Source: Lachnospiraceae bacterium (GTDB lineage: Bacteria; Bacillota_A; Clostridia; Lachnospirales; Lachnospiraceae). Taken from it: DNA of 7,325 nt. The DNA is taken from NCBI GenBank assembly GCA_017416055.1, contig JAFQDI010000053.1, positions 1-7,325 on the forward strand, read 5' to 3'. The position numbers and the translations under genes are program-made. Every line of letters begins with the position of its first letter. The first letter of the stretch is position 1. Below are positions 5,694 to 7,325 of this stretch, one piece after another. Under the pieces are notes generated by a model, which saw nothing but the letters and a program-made list of their open reading frames with translations, ran no database searches and was not told where the DNA came from.

Positions 5694-6968
5694 TTAAATA
5701 GTGATGAGCCTTCTTCGATATTCCTCCGGAATCTGACTTCCGAATTTTCGCTGTGCGGTCATTCGGTAAAGCTCAGCGGCAAAGGTGTCTAAAGAAAGCA
5801 GTGCTTTACCCTCGGGAGTCAGCTGCTCATCTGCCTGAGTCATCTGATAAATCAGCGGAATAGAAGCATGCAGATGTAGTTCCTTCAGAAGCGGACGAGC
5901 AGATTCACGGAAGCCCAAGATGCGTCCGTAATGAACATATCCGGAAGCTTTTGCATCGTTCATCGTCCTGTCAGTGATACCAAGCAGGCAGTGGACAAGA
6001 GCACGGTTGATGCGAAGGCGCGTGTAGGATTTACACTTGATCGTCTCAGCAAGGTGCGTGAAACTATGGACTTCGGGGACAATATTTCGAATGCGTCCGG
6101 CGAGATCTTCGGAGATATCCAACATCTGAGCCAGTGTCTCAGGGGAATGTGAGAGCAGTCGCAGAAACAGTGCATCGGAAAAGTCGTTGGCAAACAGAGG
6201 AAGTGAGTGTCCGGCACCTGACTCCAAAAGGTGAAGTACCGACTCAGGAACGCAGGGCGCAAGCTGCTTCAGTGCATTCGTGACAGTGTTCGTGGTAAAG
6301 CAGTTGCGAAGAGCTGAAGCGGAGACGTAGCGATCGGAATGATCTTTTTCGCTTGCAAGGGATTGATCAGGATTCATATCCATATCGTGATACTCACCGA
6401 GACGCTTAATCGTTACCGGCTGTATGCCGGAGGAAAAATGCTTCAATGCACGGCAGTATTCGATTCCCAATAGGTTATTTGGAGAGGACAGTAAATCGGC
6501 GGTAACCGTATCATCGTCGGAAATCCGGATTGCTTTTGCGACAGCAGCAGGATAGGAGAGCCCTTCCTTCAAAGCACTTCGGATGAACTTCTCCGTTTCA
6601 GGGGAGAGATCGTTCAGTTGCTCGGCGGCAGAAAGAAGATGAGCCGGATCACCGCACTCGCTTCCAAAGCATAGGGAAGTCACGACACCCAGCCGGTCAA
6701 GCATTGCGACGCCGCCGGCAGCAAAGTCCTCACCGCCTGCGGTGGCGTAAAGGACAGGCAGCTCGAGGACGAGGTCGGCACCGTTTTCCAATGCCATACG
6801 CGTGCGCAGATATTTGTCCACCAGTGCGGGTTCGCCGCGCTGCACAAAATCACCGCTCATGACTGCGATCACGTAATCTGCCCGGGTCAGTTTGCGGGCC
6901 TGTGCCAGATGATAGGCGTGGCCTGAATGAAAGGGATTGTATTCGGCAATGATTCCGGTAACGTTCAT
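5694..6968 (-). CDS. tmcAL: tRNA(Met) cytidine acetate ligase (YlbM/TmcAL)
   Basis: The 424-residue product matches Bacillus subtilis TmcAL in length and motifs. TmcAL uses ATP and acetate to make N4-acetylcytidine at wobble position 34 of elongator tRNA-Met, which secures AUG decoding; it is cytosolic. It begins GIIAEYNPFHSGH with the nucleotidyltransferase HxGH-type motif (HSGH, residues 14-17), then VMSGDFVQRGEPA (36-48), FGSE (101-104), SSPNNLLGIEY (161-171), SASALR (216-221, the second nucleotide-binding motif), and a C-terminal SYTRLRINRAL (314-324) with the basic residues typical of the tRNA-binding end. The ATG at 6968 has GGAGG 4 nt upstream (complement of 6973-6977) and is the family start. 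An in-frame upstream ATG at 7097 would add 43 residues unlike the family and would lie upstream of the promoter, so it is rejected. Confidence 0.94.
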   Translation of the reverse strand: MNVTGIIAEYNPFHSGHAYHLAQARKLTRADYVIAVMSGDFVQRGEPALVDKYLRTRMALENGADLVLELPVLYATAGGEDFAAGGVAMLDRLGVVTSLCFGSECGDPAHLLSAAEQLNDLSPETEKFIRSALKEGLSYPAAVAKAIRISDDDTVTADLLSSPNNLLGIEYCRALKHFSSGIQPVTIKRLGEYHDMDMNPDQSLASEKDHSDRYVSASALRNCFTTNTVTNALKQLAPCVPESVLHLLESGAGHSLPLFANDFSDALFLRLLSHSPETLAQMLDISEDLAGRIRNIVPEVHSFTHLAETIKCKSYTRLRINRALVHCLLGITDRTMNDAKASGYVHYGRILGFRESARPLLKELHLHASIPLIYQMTQADEQLTPEGKALLSLDTFAAELYRMTAQRKFGSQIPEEYRRRLITI

Positions 6969-7029
6969 AGGTCCTCCGACAGTTGGGTAATAGGTGAACA
7001 AGGAAAAGTAACCTAAGTTCTTCAGAAAC

Positions 7030-7058
7030 AGTGTAGCACAGATGTGAAAATATTTCAA
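7030..7058 (-). promoter_or_regulatory. Promoter of tmcAL
   Basis: On the minus strand TTGAAA (complement of 7053-7058) and TACACT (complement of 7030-7035) are 17 nt apart, with TGC directly before the -10 making it an extended -10. Transcription would start near 7023, giving a leader of about 55 nt to the ATG at 6968. This position also excludes the longer start at 7097. Confidence 0.78.
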
Positions 7059-7105
7059 CGTGGTGATGTTTCTCAAAAATAAGAAAAATTCATGCAAAGA
7101 ATGAC

Positions 7106-7134
7106 TTGAATGAATGGCCGGAATGCATTATAAT
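7106..7134 (+). promoter_or_regulatory. Upstream promoter (P1) of yceD
   Basis: TTGAAT (7106-7111) and TATAAT (7129-7134) are separated by 17 nt. The start would be near 7141, about 88 nt before the yceD ATG, so this transcript would carry both inverted repeats of the downstream promoter as RNA. Four GAATG pentamers (7099, 7108, 7112, 7121) overlap its -35 and spacer. Confidence 0.65.
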
Positions 7135-7158
7135 AAGAACAGAAATGTTGTGAAAAAA

Positions 7159-7176
7159 TCAAGTATTTTTACTTGA
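7159..7176 (+). repeat. Inverted repeat across the P2 -35 region
   Basis: TCAAGTA (7159-7165) and TACTTGA (7170-7176) are perfect 7-bp arms with a TTTT centre. The right arm overlaps the -35 hexamer. A further direct copy of TACTTG lies at 7182-7187. It could be an operator; no T-run follows, so it is not a terminator. Confidence 0.6.
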
Positions 7177-7201
7177 CAAACTACTTGCACCTATGTATAA
7201 T
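7173..7201 (+). promoter_or_regulatory. Consensus promoter (P2) of yceD
   Basis: TTGACA (7173-7178) and TATAAT (7196-7201) are perfect consensus hexamers with a 17-nt spacer; transcription would start near 7208, about 20 nt before the ATG. Such a strong promoter suits the ribosomal-protein operon that usually follows yceD. Inverted repeats cover the -35 and flank the -10. Confidence 0.92.
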
Positions 7202-7211
7202 GTTTAGGTGC
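7187..7211 (+). repeat. Inverted repeat flanking the P2 -10 box
   Basis: GCACCTA (7187-7193) and TAGGTGC (7205-7211) are perfect 7-bp arms separated by 11 nt that contain the TATAAT box. The centre-to-centre distance of 18 bp is near two helical turns, suiting a dimeric repressor. It lies 5 nt upstream of the yceD Shine-Dalgarno and could form an RNA hairpin only in transcripts from P1. Confidence 0.65.
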
Positions 7212-7228
7212 GTATTAGGAGACGAAGT

Positions 7229-7325
7229 ATGCAGATTAGTTTATCAGAACTTTTTAACCACATAGACGAGCCGAAGACCTTTGAGATTCCTGTCGAGTTT
7301 GACTCGGTGAAGATGCCCGGAGAGG
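7229..7325 (+). CDS. yceD: YceD/DUF177 family protein, N-terminal part (3' end outside window)
   Basis: Thirty-two codons are visible after ATG 7229, reading MQISLSELFNHIDEP then KTFEIPVEFDSVKMPGE. The pattern of a short strand and helix (ISLSELF) followed by a TFEIPVEFDSV strand is the usual start of DUF177/YceD proteins, which are linked to accumulation of 23S rRNA and almost always precede rpmF (ribosomal protein bL32). AGGAG at 7217-7221 is 7 nt upstream of the ATG. The gene is cut by the window edge, so full length and rpmF linkage cannot be checked. Two tandem promoters and two inverted repeats lie directly upstream, implying regulation. Identification rests on a short stretch plus the strong-promoter context, so it is likely rather than certain. 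Confidence 0.75.
   Translation, partial: MQISLSELFNHIDEPKTFEIPVEFDSVKMPGE

Noticed and set aside
6969..7097. 43-residue N-terminal extension of TmcAL
   Set aside because: The family starts at MNVTGIIAEYNPFHSGH; the extension lies partly upstream of the tmcAL promoter and would not be transcribed.

Overview
The window reads as chromosomal housekeeping and vitamin-uptake DNA from a low- to mid-GC Firmicute. Protein style, strong Shine-Dalgarno sites, sigma-A type promoters and the gene order polA-coaE-MBL hydrolase, followed by an ACT/UPF0210 pair, suggest Clostridia and most likely Lachnospiraceae. That placement is inferred from recall of family neighbourhoods, not from a search. No mobile element, CRISPR array, tRNA or rRNA is visible.

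Layout. Positions 1-1852 hold a tight plus-strand run: the 3' end of polA (DNA polymerase I), coaE (dephospho-CoA kinase) and a WalJ/YycJ-type metallo-beta-lactamase-fold hydrolase, separated by 11 and 6 nt. Positions 1942-4174 hold a small ACT-domain protein (UPF0237 type), a UPF0210/DUF711 'PFL-like' protein and a YuiD-type divergent PAP2 membrane protein, all plus strand. The ACT and UPF0210 genes are a recurrent pair of unknown function.

Positions 4175-4659 are a long non-coding leader. It has a good promoter (TTGCAA-17-TACAAT), a cobalamin riboswitch with a recognisable B12 box and a candidate L5-L13 kissing pair, and a strong intrinsic terminator. This leader controls two overlapping genes (4660-5630): a membrane-anchored DUF4430 protein, a family related to the C-terminal domain of animal transcobalamin/intrinsic factor, and an ECF-transporter S component. 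Together they look like a riboswitch-controlled corrinoid capture and uptake module that would borrow its ATPase and T subunits from elsewhere in the genome. This is the most interesting part of the window.

A bidirectional terminator (5649-5682) separates that module from the convergent minus-strand gene tmcAL (tRNA-Met wobble ac4C synthesis, 5694-6968). The 260-bp region between tmcAL and the next gene is a divergent promoter region: one promoter for tmcAL and two in tandem for the plus-strand gene. The downstream one is a perfect TTGACA-17-TATAAT and carries two inverted repeats over its -35 and -10 elements. The window ends 97 nt into yceD (DUF177), which normally precedes rpmF.
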